In this document: piece by piece, positions 38,525 to 48,307 of the stretch | Position numbering within the stretch: the first letter of the stretch is position 1 | Layout: each line of letters starts with the position of its first letter | Source of the DNA: Muribaculaceae bacterium | Lineage (GTDB): Bacteria > Bacteroidota > Bacteroidia > Bacteroidales > Muribaculaceae | DNA length: 64,000 nucleotides | Assembly (NCBI GenBank): GCA_017547845.1 | Contig: JAFYNZ010000041.1 | Span: forward strand, 1 to 64,000 | Reading direction: 5' to 3' | Notes under the pieces: generated by a model | Database searches by the model: none | What the model was told of the DNA's origin: nothing | What the model saw: only the letters and a program-made list of their open reading frames with translations | Made by a program: the position numbers and the translations under genes

Positions 38525-38554
38525 CAAAGTTACTCAAAAAAGCCCAACCCACAA
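38525..38554 (-). promoter_or_regulatory. Promoter of topA
   Basis: On the minus strand TTG (38552-38554), 19 bp, TAACTTTG (38525-38532). It lies 27 bp before the chosen start at 38498 and rules out the longer ORF start at 38552. Confidence 0.8.
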
Positions 38555-38623
38555 TATTAAAAAAGATTAATTTAGCACTATGCCACCGTCACCACCACCC
38601 CTTAGTCTATGACTAACATCATC

Positions 38624-38725
38624 AAAATTAAGGAGAGAGAATGTGTAATGTTTAGTGTTTATGGTTTAATGTTTAATGGGAGATTAGGGAATTTAGGGAG
38701 GATAAGGAGTTTAAGGCAAAGGCTT
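38624..38725. repeat. C-free, 9-bp-periodic intergenic tract
   Basis: No cytosine on the plus strand from 38624 to 38716 (93 nt). The right part has 9-bp units: GGGAGATTA, GGGAATTTA, GGGAGGATA, AGGAGTTTA, AGGCAAAGG (38678-38722). The left part is built of TTTAATG-like words. It lies between topA and the gene ending at 38767. Confidence 0.7.
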
Positions 38726-38766
38726 AACAAGTCTAATAGGGCGAGCAGGCTTCAAAGTTGCTGTTA

Positions 38767-40377
38767 TTATCGACGGGTGAGTATGGCTTTTGTGGGGTGT
38801 TGACCGGGCAGTTGAACGATGTATAGTCCGGTCTCAATGCTATCCTTCGGCAGGCATTTGCCATCAAGGCTGTATATGCGTGTATCGGTTGGTAGCGACT
38901 TGATGTCAAGGTATTTAGGATTGTCGTTTGCTATGCTCTCGATAGAGGATTCGTAGCTTATCGTCATCGGGGCAATAGCCATTCTGCCAAGCGTAGATGA
39001 GTAGACTATAATTCCCTCGATGTCAACTGATTTTGCGGCCGGAAGCTCGATGTTGAAAAGGTTGTCTATCGGCAACATCGGTGCTCCGTCAAAAGTCAAC
39101 GACTGCGAATCGGCATCATAGCCGCATTGCTTCAGAGCGACATATTTGCTGACATAGCTTTCGGTGTCGTTCAGTATATCGATAAGATGCATCGACTCCG
39201 GCTTTACGGTGTGGGCTTCGACTCTCTCGGTGACATATATCATCGGAGTCACATCGTCGACCATTACGAAGTAGCCTTTCAGCCCACCGGCAATCGTCGC
39301 ATTGTCTTCGACTTGGCTACTCGTATCAGTGAGATAGATGACGATGCAATTGCTGAAATTGTCGGTGTTGTCGGTGACAAATGCTATGTTGTCGGTGTGA
39401 GCAATGACTTGTAGCGATGTATCGATAGTAAACAAGCCTATCTCGTTAGCAATCAACTTGTTGCCATCTAAATATGACTGAGCAGAAGGTCCTGCGTTGA
39501 GCAATTCTTCAATGCTCGTTACCACTGTCGAAATCTTTGTGAACGACACTTGTGATACCTCGCTTTGGCGGCCGTTTTTGACTACCTTGGCGTAGATGGT
39601 GCAACTGTCTTCAATCGTGATAGGGGCGGTGTAGGTGGTCCACACTGCAGAGTCGGTGCTATATAGCAGCTCTGCGCCTTCTGCGTCTGACTCGATTGAT
39701 AGGCTGAACGGACTGCTGAAGCAGTGGTCGTCGGTCATCCACGACGGAAGCAGGAAGCGAGGAGCATCAAGAGGAGCGACCTCGTTTGGGATATAGGTGA
39801 TGCGAATGCCGGTGAGGTGCACCTTCTTCTCTGACGAAAGTACAAACCTCACATCTTCCTCGGGATAGACCACCGACAAGTCGTAGGGGAAAGCCACATA
39901 TTGACCGACCATCGACTCGTCGCGAGCATCTACCTCCAGCAGGCGTTTGCGATTGCCGTGTTGGTTGTTTAGCTCAAGGTTGCACAATGATGAAAAAGGT
40001 TGGTCTTCATATAGTTGCACCTCGAGACGAGTCACGCGACCATCGACTTTGGGGAGTGAGATACTACCGTCGGCATACAGCACGAGATAGCGACCATTGG
40101 CTGACTGCGACACATTCTCAAAACTGAAGATGCAATCATTTGTCAGCGAGCGACATTCCGAGCTGCCTTTGCTTGTCGGAATCAATGGCTCCCAATCTGC
40201 TGCGGTGTTGGACTTAAACTCCTGTGTCATCACCACTGCATCGGCTTCGTCTGTCTTAGCCGCGTTAGCATTGACCATGCCACACACCACAAGCATTAGC
40301 AGACACACCATCTGCCTCAGGTTGTTTGCCGTCATTGTGTGATGCAACGTATCAGATTTCGCAAAGAATCGCTTCAT
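38767..40377 (-). CDS. Secreted protein with T9SS-like C-terminal domain
   Basis: 536 aa from the ATG at 40377; a second ATG at 40335 (MTANNLRQMVCLLMLVVCGM, cleaved near NANA) gives a neater signal peptide and may be the true start. Residues about 60-200 look like a carbohydrate-module-type beta sandwich. Residues about 215-280 match the chitobiase/FN3-associated C-terminal module (SPFSLSIESDAEGAELLYST, then ITIEDSCTIYAKVVKNGRQS). Residues about 290-460 resemble an OB-like nucleic-acid-binding region often seen in such proteins. The end (about 475-536, TRIYSLDGKCLPKDSIETG, then YIVQLPGQ) is a T9SS-like sorting domain. Role unknown. Confidence 0.75.
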   Translation of the reverse strand: MKRFFAKSDTLHHTMTANNLRQMVCLLMLVVCGMVNANAAKTDEADAVVMTQEFKSNTAADWEPLIPTSKGSSECRSLTNDCIFSFENVSQSANGRYLVLYADGSISLPKVDGRVTRLEVQLYEDQPFSSLCNLELNNQHGNRKRLLEVDARDESMVGQYVAFPYDLSVVYPEEDVRFVLSSEKKVHLTGIRITYIPNEVAPLDAPRFLLPSWMTDDHCFSSPFSLSIESDAEGAELLYSTDSAVWTTYTAPITIEDSCTIYAKVVKNGRQSEVSQVSFTKISTVVTSIEELLNAGPSAQSYLDGNKLIANEIGLFTIDTSLQVIAHTDNIAFVTDNTDNFSNCIVIYLTDTSSQVEDNATIAGGLKGYFVMVDDVTPMIYVTERVEAHTVKPESMHLIDILNDTESYVSKYVALKQCGYDADSQSLTFDGAPMLPIDNLFNIELPAAKSVDIEGIIVYSSTLGRMAIAPMTISYESSIESIANDNPKYLDIKSLPTDTRIYSLDGKCLPKDSIETGLYIVQLPGQHPTKAILTRR

Positions 40378-40391
40378 GATTTTATATTTTT

Positions 40392-40432
40392 AATAGATAC
40401 TATAGATGGGATAGATACAATAGACGGTAGAT
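40392..40432. repeat. Degenerate 9-bp tandem array, reverse orientation
   Basis: ATAGATACT, ATAGATGGG, ATAGATACA, ATAGACGGT: the reverse complement of the CTATAGTAT-type unit at 27264-27392. It lies just upstream of the start of the secreted protein gene at 40377. Confidence 0.7.
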
Positions 40433-40487
40433 GTCGTCTTTGTACTTTTCCACTTTCGTCTCTCTATCACATGCTGTTAAGTTCTGC

Positions 40488-42173
40488 TTAGTAACTGAAC
40501 GATGAGCCGCCGAGGAATTCGCGTAGAAGCGACGTCGATGGTATCTGGTCGGATGGTATAGGCTCGAAGTAGCTGAGGAATTTCAGCAAGCGGTAGGCTT
40601 CGGCATATTCCGGCACATCGTGTGGCACTTGTCGCAACACAGGCTCTGCATAGCTTTTCATTACACCCAGTTCGAAGAGCAACGACGAGTTGAACATCGC
40701 ATCGGCATTCTCTTGGAATGGGAATATCCATTTCTCTTCGCCACGACGCACCGATGGCCAACGACGCATGGTCGACAGGGCCGATGTCGCGCGATATTTG
40801 TAGTCGCGCACAATGCGACGGAGCAGACGGTTATCGGTCGTCGGAATCCAGTTGTGGTCGTCGATTGAGAGTGTAGTCAGGGCTGATACATAGAGCTTGA
40901 ACTTGTCTTTGTCGGGTATCTGAGCTGTCAATTCGGGATTAAGTCCGTGGATACCCTCGATGATGAGCACTTCATGCTCGCCGAGGCGTAGTGGACGATG
41001 CTTCTCGACACGACAACCAAGCTCAAAACTATAGGTCGGGAGGTTGATTTCCTCGCCCGCAAGGAGCTTGTTCATGTCGGAGTTGAAGAGTTCCAAGTCG
41101 AGCGAATAGAGCGATTCATAGTCGTAGTCGCCTGTCTCGTCGCGAGGGGTGTCTTCGCGGTTGACAAAGTAGTCGTCGAGCGAAATCATTTTAGGTACTA
41201 TCAGATTGGTCATCAGCTGGATAGCGAGACGCTTGGTGGTAGTGGTCTTGCCCGATGACGATGGTCCGGCGATAAGCACTATCTTGGCTTCACCACGCTG
41301 ACGGCGGCGTGCAATCTCGTCGGAAATGCGACCGAGTTGCTTGTCGTGCAAAGCTTCTGCCACGTTGATGAGCGACGGTGTCATCTTGTCGGCAACAGCG
41401 CGATTGAGTTCTCCGACATTTGAAACGCCGAGGATACGATTGAAGCTGAGATAGTCGGTGAATGCACCAAACATTTTCTCCTGCTCTATAGGTGTCTGCA
41501 CTTCCCCGGCATTGGTTGACTTATGACCGAGTAAGAGCATACCGTCTTTATATGTCAGTAGATTGAAGACGCTGATGTAGCCTGTCGACGGAGCGAGTGG
41601 TCCGTAGTAGCAGTCGCAGATATCGTCGAGCTGGTAATAGACTGTGTAGAGGTCGTGTCCTGTCTCGAGCAGAGTCACCTTGTCGGTGAGTCCTTGTCGG
41701 CGGAATATCTCGATGACATCGGTGGTCAATTTCTCCTTGCGTTGAAAAGCCATGTCGGCAGCTGCAATCTGCTGCATACGCTCCTTGATCTTAGCGACCA
41801 AGTCGGCAGTGACAGCGACAGTCTGGCCGGTGGCGCGGTCGTGGAGTCGGCAGAAATGTCCACGAGAGACACTGTGCTCGATGCGCAGACTCATTTGTGG
41901 CACAACATCGACCACTGCCTTGTAGAGAATCATGCATAGCGAACGCACATAGACACGATTGCCGGATGCTGTGGTGCTGTCGATAAATTCCACCTGCTTA
42001 GGCGAATAGACCGGGTAGCAGAGATCTTCGGTGCGATTGTTGACACGAGCGCATATCGGATTAAGACCGATGCGAGAACTTAGGCGTGCATATATGTCGG
42101 CAAGTCGCTCACCGCCCTTGATTTCGATATACTCGTTGATATTTTTGCAGTAGATGTTAAGTTTGTTGTTCAT
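40488..42173 (-). CDS. Uridine-kinase-like nucleoside kinase with TGS-like domain
   Basis: 561 aa. The N-terminus (about 1-65) resembles a TGS/ubiquitin-like domain (IYCKNINEYIEIKGGERLAD). The middle (about 70-290) resembles the threonyl-tRNA synthetase second domain (TGHDLYTVYYQLDD region). The P-loop kinase starts near 300 with GPSSSGKTTTTKRLAIQL, followed by ISLDDYFVNREDTP and IIEGIHGLNPELT. This arrangement is that of the phosphoribulokinase/uridine kinase family proteins found in Bacteroidota and clostridia. It probably phosphorylates a nucleoside, but the substrate is not proven. It follows the coiled-coil gene at 42230 by 56 bp on the same strand. Confidence 0.9.
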   Translation of the reverse strand: MNNKLNIYCKNINEYIEIKGGERLADIYARLSSRIGLNPICARVNNRTEDLCYPVYSPKQVEFIDSTTASGNRVYVRSLCMILYKAVVDVVPQMSLRIEHSVSRGHFCRLHDRATGQTVAVTADLVAKIKERMQQIAAADMAFQRKEKLTTDVIEIFRRQGLTDKVTLLETGHDLYTVYYQLDDICDCYYGPLAPSTGYISVFNLLTYKDGMLLLGHKSTNAGEVQTPIEQEKMFGAFTDYLSFNRILGVSNVGELNRAVADKMTPSLINVAEALHDKQLGRISDEIARRRQRGEAKIVLIAGPSSSGKTTTTKRLAIQLMTNLIVPKMISLDDYFVNREDTPRDETGDYDYESLYSLDLELFNSDMNKLLAGEEINLPTYSFELGCRVEKHRPLRLGEHEVLIIEGIHGLNPELTAQIPDKDKFKLYVSALTTLSIDDHNWIPTTDNRLLRRIVRDYKYRATSALSTMRRWPSVRRGEEKWIFPFQENADAMFNSSLLFELGVMKSYAEPVLRQVPHDVPEYAEAYRLLKFLSYFEPIPSDQIPSTSLLREFLGGSSFSY

Positions 42174-42229
42174 GATTTGTGGGGTTTTGTATCGATCAAA
42201 ATTGGGGTATTTGATTAGAGAAGATCTCG

Positions 42230-43507
42230 TTATTCGAAGTTTATCTCAGTCTTGCGCATCACCATCCAGCGACCATTCTCAAACACGGCTGTTCCTTCGC
42301 GTTCAGTGACGATGCGACGAGCCCAATTGCCATGCTGCATATCTTCGCAGATGCAAGTGTTGGACAAGACTGATGTCGGTAATGACAACGCCAACTTGTG
42401 GGCTGATGCATTGTCGACGATGCTGAATGAGCCGGTGACGCCGTCTGTGGTCACGAGCTTGAATATAGAGTAGTCCTCGTTGTAGCGACTGTCGGCTCTG
42501 ACAAACATTCCCTTGGCATTGGCGTAAGCCAGATAGATGGTGCGCGACGGACGCACCGGTGCAGTCATAGGTGTAGTCTCCTCTGCGTTAGGAGCATAGC
42601 GTAGCTGGTTGAGCACCGATTTGATATGGTCTATCTCATCGCGAAGGGCTTGGTTTTCGTCTCGAAGTGTCTGTATCTCTGCCTCTTTGTCGGCTATGAT
42701 ACGCTCATACATTGAAGCCTCTACATTCTCCACCGATTGGCGTCTGTCGGGCGCAGAGTCTTGATCGAGACCATTGTCGTCGGCATCGTCATCTTCCATC
42801 TGAGCCTTCTTTACCGACTTCACGGCGTAGACCACAAGCACCACGACTGCCACCACAAGCACCAAAAGGATAGCGGCATAGAGCCATGTCGAACTTTTCT
42901 TCGAGCGTGGAGCATCGTCAGCAGGCTCATCGAGGGCTTCAGCATTGGCAACTGCCGTGTCGAATGTCTCGTCGACCACCTCAGAAGCGGCAAGTATTGC
43001 AGCTTCGGCGGCTATAGAATCAGCCATCTTGATAGAGTCGAGCACTCGCTGTGCTTCAGACGCAGCGTTGTCGACTTCTGCAAGTGCAGTCGTTGTCTCT
43101 TGCGACTCGGTAGCCACAGCTCCGACATTCATTGCGCCGATTTTGGATTTGACGCGGACTCTTGCACCTTTGCAGTGGGCAGGGATGCGGCTATCGTTCC
43201 AAAAGTCTGTGCCCCAATACTTTAGTAGGTCGTCTTTGCTCCATTGACCATAAACCTCAATCTTGGGATATTCGATGCTCTCAAAGATTTTTATATTCTC
43301 TTTCTCCTTGGTCTTGAGACTATTCTTGAGGTCGGACACTCTGACCGGGTCGAGTTTGTCGAGATAGTCCGAGCCGTTATTCATATAGCGTAAAAACGCT
43401 TGAGCGGTGATGGTGCGTGCTTGCTCCATCTCCTCGCGTGTCACACCCCATGCCGATGATGCGACTGCGACAAATGCAATCAGTGTCAGAAAAATTCGAA
43501 GTTTCAT
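42230..43507 (-). CDS. Membrane protein with coiled coil, unknown function
   Basis: 425 aa, not recognised. Signal-like start (MKLRIFLTLIAFVAVASSAWG). The region about 22-120 may be an extracytoplasmic domain (VYGQWSKDDLLKYWGTDFWN). An Ala/Glu-rich stretch (about 125-200) precedes a strong membrane helix (about 207-232, WLYAAILLVLVVAVVVLVVY). An acidic linker and a coiled coil follow (about 265-300, ADKEAEIQTLRDENQALRDE). The C-terminal domain (about 315-425) has IYLAYANAKGMFVRAD. If the signal is real, the topology puts the coiled coil in the cytoplasm. It follows yeiH by 18 bp on the minus strand. Confidence 0.7.
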   Translation of the reverse strand: MKLRIFLTLIAFVAVASSAWGVTREEMEQARTITAQAFLRYMNNGSDYLDKLDPVRVSDLKNSLKTKEKENIKIFESIEYPKIEVYGQWSKDDLLKYWGTDFWNDSRIPAHCKGARVRVKSKIGAMNVGAVATESQETTTALAEVDNAASEAQRVLDSIKMADSIAAEAAILAASEVVDETFDTAVANAEALDEPADDAPRSKKSSTWLYAAILLVLVVAVVVLVVYAVKSVKKAQMEDDDADDNGLDQDSAPDRRQSVENVEASMYERIIADKEAEIQTLRDENQALRDEIDHIKSVLNQLRYAPNAEETTPMTAPVRPSRTIYLAYANAKGMFVRADSRYNEDYSIFKLVTTDGVTGSFSIVDNASAHKLALSLPTSVLSNTCICEDMQHGNWARRIVTEREGTAVFENGRWMVMRKTEINFE

Positions 43508-43525
43508 ATCTTATAAACGATTTAC

Positions 43526-44533
43526 TTATTCTATTGTATTAATTACTACCAGCAGACTGCTGACTCCGATGACCACCCACAATATGACTGCAAGCACCAA
43601 CGGACGAATGCCGACTTGACGCACCACCTTCAGCGACAAACCTGCACCGATGGCAAAGAGCATCACTGTCATCATTCGCTTCGCCAGCATCGCAATGCCT
43701 TGGTAGACAGGCTGCAATGTAGGCATCAGCGACTCAGGAGTGTAGGTGTTGACCACCATTGCTACCACAAACAGCACTATAAACCATGGCACAGTCACCT
43801 TCGTGCGACCACTCGCTACGGAAGAGTCGTTGCGATAAAGATAGGCCGTGAAGAATGCCAATGGGATAATCCACAATGCACGGGTGCACTTCACCAGCGT
43901 CGCTATCTCGCACGCCGTCGCACTGTAGGCCTGACCGGCACCGACCACCGACGATGTGTCGTGGATAGCTATCGCAGCCCATGTGCCAAACTGGCTGTCG
44001 CTCATGTCGAGCATTCGACCGATCGGAGGGAAGATGAAGAGTGCAATGGCGTTGAGTATAAACACCACGCCCAGCGACACTGCCATCTGATTCTCATTGG
44101 CTTTCAGCACTCCGCCGACAGCTGCTATCGCACTACCTCCACAGATAGCCGTACCCGAACTGATGAGATAAGATGTCTTCTGCTCTATATGCATACGACG
44201 ACCAAGCCACACGCCGACTATCATCACAAGCACCACCGAAACGATGGTAAACAGCATTCCTTCTGCACCCGACCTCAGTGATTGCATCAGATTCATGCCG
44301 AAGCCAAGCCCTATGACCGACGCCTGAAGCAACTGTTTCGATAGCTTCTTATTGAACTTCTGGCACGGTGCACCGAAGCACAACGCAAACACAAGTCCGA
44401 CCATCAACGCTATAGGTGCGCTTATCGGCTCGCTATCCAAGCCGAAGATATTCTTCAGAGGCAGAAGCATCACCACCAGCAGAAGCCAATAGAGAGTCTT
44501 GCCGATCATGTTCTTATCGATTGATTTAGTCAT
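43526..44533 (-). CDS. yeiH: YeiH-family (UPF0324) putative sulfate exporter
   Basis: 335 aa from the ATG at 44533 (a TTG 12 bases upstream is unlikely). About ten membrane helices. Family signatures: FGAPCQKFNKKLSKQLLQAS, VIGLGFGMNL, SSGTAICGGSAIAAVGGVLK, and IHDTSSVVGAGQAYS. UPF0324 members are linked to export of sulfonate-derived sulfite or sulfate; the substrate here is inferred from family only. It has its own consensus promoter (44562-44593) and is probably co-transcribed with the two downstream minus-strand genes. Confidence 0.92.
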   Translation of the reverse strand: MTKSIDKNMIGKTLYWLLLVVMLLPLKNIFGLDSEPISAPIALMVGLVFALCFGAPCQKFNKKLSKQLLQASVIGLGFGMNLMQSLRSGAEGMLFTIVSVVLVMIVGVWLGRRMHIEQKTSYLISSGTAICGGSAIAAVGGVLKANENQMAVSLGVVFILNAIALFIFPPIGRMLDMSDSQFGTWAAIAIHDTSSVVGAGQAYSATACEIATLVKCTRALWIIPLAFFTAYLYRNDSSVASGRTKVTVPWFIVLFVVAMVVNTYTPESLMPTLQPVYQGIAMLAKRMMTVMLFAIGAGLSLKVVRQVGIRPLVLAVILWVVIGVSSLLVVINTIE

Positions 44534-44561
44534 AAAATTATTCAAAATTTAATAGCTAATG

Positions 44562-44593
44562 CAAAATTAACCCACACAAGCCACAATTCCAAA
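44562..44593 (-). promoter_or_regulatory. Promoter of yeiH
   Basis: On the minus strand TTTG (44590-44593), 20 bp, TAATTTTG (44562-44569). Full consensus; leader about 25-30 nt to the ATG at 44533. Confidence 0.8.
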
Positions 44594-44687
44594 TCATTCG
44601 ACATCTTTTATCTACCATATAGAGTAATTTTCTGCCCTAAATCTATCAATTCCGCAGAATTCACCACCCGACACCGATGTCGACCAC

Positions 44688-44729
44688 AAAAAAGTATCCG
44701 AGCAGACCATTGCCTGCCCGGACTCATAC
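44688..44729 (-). terminator. Intrinsic terminator of mscL
   Basis: Stem TCCGAGCAG/CTGCCCGGA (one mismatch) with a 7-nt loop, flanked by GTAT/ATAC, and followed on the minus strand by six T (44688-44693). It lies about 60 bp after the mscL stop. Confidence 0.75.
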
Positions 44730-44788
44730 ATCGCCATCATCTGACGACTTATAGGGACTGTTAATTCAGTAAATCTTCAGGACTTCCC

Positions 44789-45226
44789 TTATTTCTTCTC
44801 CTTCAAGAGGTCGCGAATCTCAGTGAGAAGTTTTTCCTCAGCTGTCGGTTCCGGAGCAGGAGCTGGCGCAGTAGGTTCCTCTTCTTTTTTCTTCTTGAGT
44901 TTTGACATCAATCTGATAGCCACAAAGATACAGAATGCAATAATCAAGAAATCGACCACATTCTGCACAAACATACCATAGTTGAGAGTCACAGCAGCAG
45001 CTTCCACGGTTGTGCCGTCGGCAGCCAATTTCTCTGGTTGGATAATCCACTTCAGATCGGTGAAATTCACGCCGCCTGTAAGCACTCCGACCAAAGGCAT
45101 AATCACATCATTGACCATCGATGTGACAATCTTTCCGAATGCACCACCGATGATGACACCGACCGCCATGTCAATCACATTGCCACGCATGGCAAACTCC
45201 TTAAAATCATTTAAAAACTTTCCCAT
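44789..45226 (-). CDS. mscL: Large-conductance mechanosensitive channel
   Basis: 145 aa. Start [20 protein letters not shown], then the first pore helix [20 protein letters not shown], a periplasmic loop (about 55-80), the second helix ([19 protein letters not shown]) and a cytoplasmic charged bundle ending [10 protein letters not shown]. It opens under membrane tension as an osmotic safety valve. Divergent from gapA (176-bp gap). Confidence 0.98.
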   Translation of the reverse strand: MGKFLNDFKEFAMRGNVIDMAVGVIIGGAFGKIVTSMVNDVIMPLVGVLTGGVNFTDLKWIIQPEKLAADGTTVEAAAVTLNYGMFVQNVVDFLIIAFCIFVAIRLMSKLKKKKEEEPTAPAPAPEPTAEEKLLTEIRDLLKEKK

Positions 45227-45291
45227 CTTATCATTTATAGGTTAATAGTTAATTAAATCGCACTGCCTCGTGAAATTTTTACGCAAAAACG

Positions 45292-45321
45292 TTGTTATTA
45301 GAGAAAAAATTCCTAAATTTG
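45292..45321 (+). promoter_or_regulatory. Promoter of gapA
   Basis: TTG (45292-45294), 19 bp, TAAATTTG (45314-45321). Leader of about 75 nt to the ATG at 45403. Confidence 0.75.
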
Positions 45322-45387
45322 CAAAAGTTTCAGAGATAGATTATTAGTTTGGGCACAAAAGTAAGAAAAAAACATAACATTTAATAA

Positions 45388-46413
<1,026 letters not shown>

Positions 46414-46484
46414 TAGCCCACTTATCTATCGCGAAACAACGACGCTCGAGATTCAAACGTAATCTCTCATAGTGTCAACAAAAT

Positions 46485-46519
46485 AAATCCCGAAGCTCAA
46501 CGCCTCGGGATTTTTTTTA
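46485..46519 (+). terminator. Intrinsic terminator of gapA
   Basis: 9-bp stem AAATCCCGA/TCGGGATTT (46485-46493 with 46505-46513), followed by a long T run ending at 46518. It lies 71 bp after the stop. Confidence 0.9.
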
Positions 46520-46632
46520 TCGTATGACGGGCATGTCATATGTCTGCTTATTCCGACTCTTATGGATTTTTTACCAACAGCACCGGCAAGGATGCTGTGA
46601 TTATCACTGCTTCGATTGGGCTTGGTCGTTAG

Positions 46633-46700
46633 GATAGTGTCTATAGAATTATAGTATCTATAGTGTCTATGGTATCTATAGTACCTATAACATCTATGGG
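46633..46700. repeat. Degenerate 9-bp tandem array (CTATAGTAT type)
   Basis: About seven units: TATAGTATC, TATAGTGTC, TATGGTATC, TATAGTACC, TATAACATC and similar. Same unit as the array at 27264-27392, again in a convergent intergenic gap. Confidence 0.8.
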
Positions 46701-46757
46701 CTTCAGTTGTAGGTGAAGATGAAGATGGGAGGATTGGGTTTTACCGTGGCTTTGGGA

Positions 46758-47747
46758 TTATTTCTTGCCGAGGCTTTTCTTGTCGTTTCTCTCGCCGGTT
46801 TTGTTGAGAGGGATGGTGTAGATGACAGAGAATGAGGCTCCGAGCACGCCGTTGCGGTTGCCAAAGCCAGGGATGTAGTGAGGCACTGAGTTGGCCGGGT
46901 TGTCGCATTTGAAGAGGTGATGGTAGCGAATAGACCATCCCATGGAGAATGCTTTGTAGATGCGCACCTTGATGCCGAGTAGGGCTTCGCCGTAGAGGGC
47001 GAGGGTGTGTTGGTCGCGTATTTCGGTCAGATGAGTTTCTTCCCAGTAGGGCGAGTTGATAGTGATGTCGGTGATGTCGTAGGTGAACGATGAGAAACCA
47101 CCGCGTATGCCGGCATAGAGCTGATAGGCATCGGTGTCATCGAAGAAAAAGTTGTAGTTAAGGCCGACTTTGGCATAGAACGAGGGGCGACCGTGATAGG
47201 TGAAATTGCCGTCTTTGGGTGTGTAGTGGGCATAGCCGACGCCTGCTTCGATGATAGGGAAGAAGCGATTTTGGATTGAGAGGTCAGCCCAGATGTCGAT
47301 GCCTCCATATCGTTGACCGGTGACTGCCATTATAGGGTCCCACAGGTTGAGACCGATAGAGACAGCGTTGAGGTCGGGGTAGATGTGTTTGCGTTTCTTC
47401 TTTCTGATGGTGTCGAGCTGTGACAGGAATAGCACAGGCTCATCGAGCAACTCGCCTTTGCTGTCGTAGTAGTGGAGCGACGGACGGAATGGCTTATTGT
47501 CGTCGACATCTACCGGCGTAAGTTTGCGTGTCGGTCGCGGAGTCTCTGCCGGACTGACTGTAGCAATACTGTCTACGGCAATGCTATCCACTGCGAGACT
47601 ATCGGTGAGGACAGAGTCGAGTGGTAGGGTGTCGGTCGCAATACTGTCGGCAGGTGTTGTCGCCTGATTGGGTGCCTGCTCCTGACTGTGTTGGGAGTAG
47701 GCCACACTTGCCAATATGATGCCCATCAGCAGAGTAAGGAGTCTCAT
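46758..47747 (-). CDS. DUF6048-type outer membrane beta-barrel protein
   Basis: 329 aa from the ATG at 47747 (MRLLTLLMGIILASVAYSQ, a signal peptide). This start overlaps the upstream stop by 4 bp (ATGA), a classic translational coupling. A Thr/Asp/Ser-rich segment (about 25-75, with repeated ADSIATDTLPLDSVLTDS) precedes a beta-rich barrel-like part (about 120-315; YGGIDIWADLSIQNRF, GVGYAHYTPKDGNFTYHG). DUF6048 and DUF6452 genes are commonly paired in Bacteroidales. Probably an outer-membrane protein; role unknown. Confidence 0.85.
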   Translation of the reverse strand: MRLLTLLMGIILASVAYSQHSQEQAPNQATTPADSIATDTLPLDSVLTDSLAVDSIAVDSIATVSPAETPRPTRKLTPVDVDDNKPFRPSLHYYDSKGELLDEPVLFLSQLDTIRKKKRKHIYPDLNAVSIGLNLWDPIMAVTGQRYGGIDIWADLSIQNRFFPIIEAGVGYAHYTPKDGNFTYHGRPSFYAKVGLNYNFFFDDTDAYQLYAGIRGGFSSFTYDITDITINSPYWEETHLTEIRDQHTLALYGEALLGIKVRIYKAFSMGWSIRYHHLFKCDNPANSVPHYIPGFGNRNGVLGASFSVIYTIPLNKTGERNDKKSLGKK

Positions 47748-48280
47748 CTGCGTGCTGCCTCCTGCAGCTGTACTCGGAAGTAGATGGCGATGTTTTCGAC
47801 TGCTACATTGTCGATCAGGGAGTCGGGAACAGTGCATTTCACCGAGTCAATGAGGTGATGGGTAGAGGCTATCTCGCGTACCTTATATTTATATATAGCT
47901 CCGCAAGCTGCCGAGACGAAGTAGGGGACGATGTCGTAGCGAAATGTGATAGTGTCGTTGAATGCTTCGTCGTTGAGGCCTTGCTGCTTGTAGTGGAAGA
48001 TGAAGGTCGACTGTGGCTCGTCAATGCGAAATGGAAGGTAGACCGATGATGCGTTGGTGGTCGAATCCATTAGCAACTGCCCAGACGGAGTGTCTAATCC
48101 GTAGACTTCGATATTGTCGAGCGAAATCTTTTGAGGCGATGACTGAGAGGAGTAGAATGCTGCCAACGGCAAGCTGTTTTTGTTGTCGAGACACTCGCCT
48201 GAGATACACGCTGTCGCCATCCATAGCATCGCGATGGTGCTACAGATCAGGAATGGTAGTGCGCGTAGTCTTCTGCTCAT
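47744..48280 (-). CDS. DUF6452-type lipoprotein
   Basis: 178 aa. N-terminal hydrophobic segment ending in a lipobox-like LWMATACISG, then CLDNKNSLPLAAFYSS. A beta-sandwich-like body has VYLPFRIDEPQSTFIFHY and CGAIYKYKVREIASTHHLID, a pattern I associate with DUF6452. It lies 27 bp after the glycosyltransferase gene and overlaps the next gene by 4 bp. Likely an envelope lipoprotein that works with the DUF6048-type barrel. Confidence 0.83.
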   Translation of the reverse strand: MSRRLRALPFLICSTIAMLWMATACISGECLDNKNSLPLAAFYSSQSSPQKISLDNIEVYGLDTPSGQLLMDSTTNASSVYLPFRIDEPQSTFIFHYKQQGLNDEAFNDTITFRYDIVPYFVSAACGAIYKYKVREIASTHHLIDSVKCTVPDSLIDNVAVENIAIYFRVQLQEAARR

Positions 48281-48307
48281 GTCTTCGGAGTGTCGTTGGA
48301 AGTGGGG

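Larger units (their letters stand above)
46414..46757. other. Convergent intergenic region, 344 bp
   Basis: Between gapA and the DUF6048-like gene. It contains the gapA terminator (46485-46519) and a 9-bp repeat array (46633-46700). No gene seen. Confidence 0.75.

Noticed and set aside
38609..38803. 64-codon plus-strand ORF over the C-free tract
   Set aside because: It is made of low-complexity 9-bp units and runs into the end of the gene at 38767; no promoter seen.
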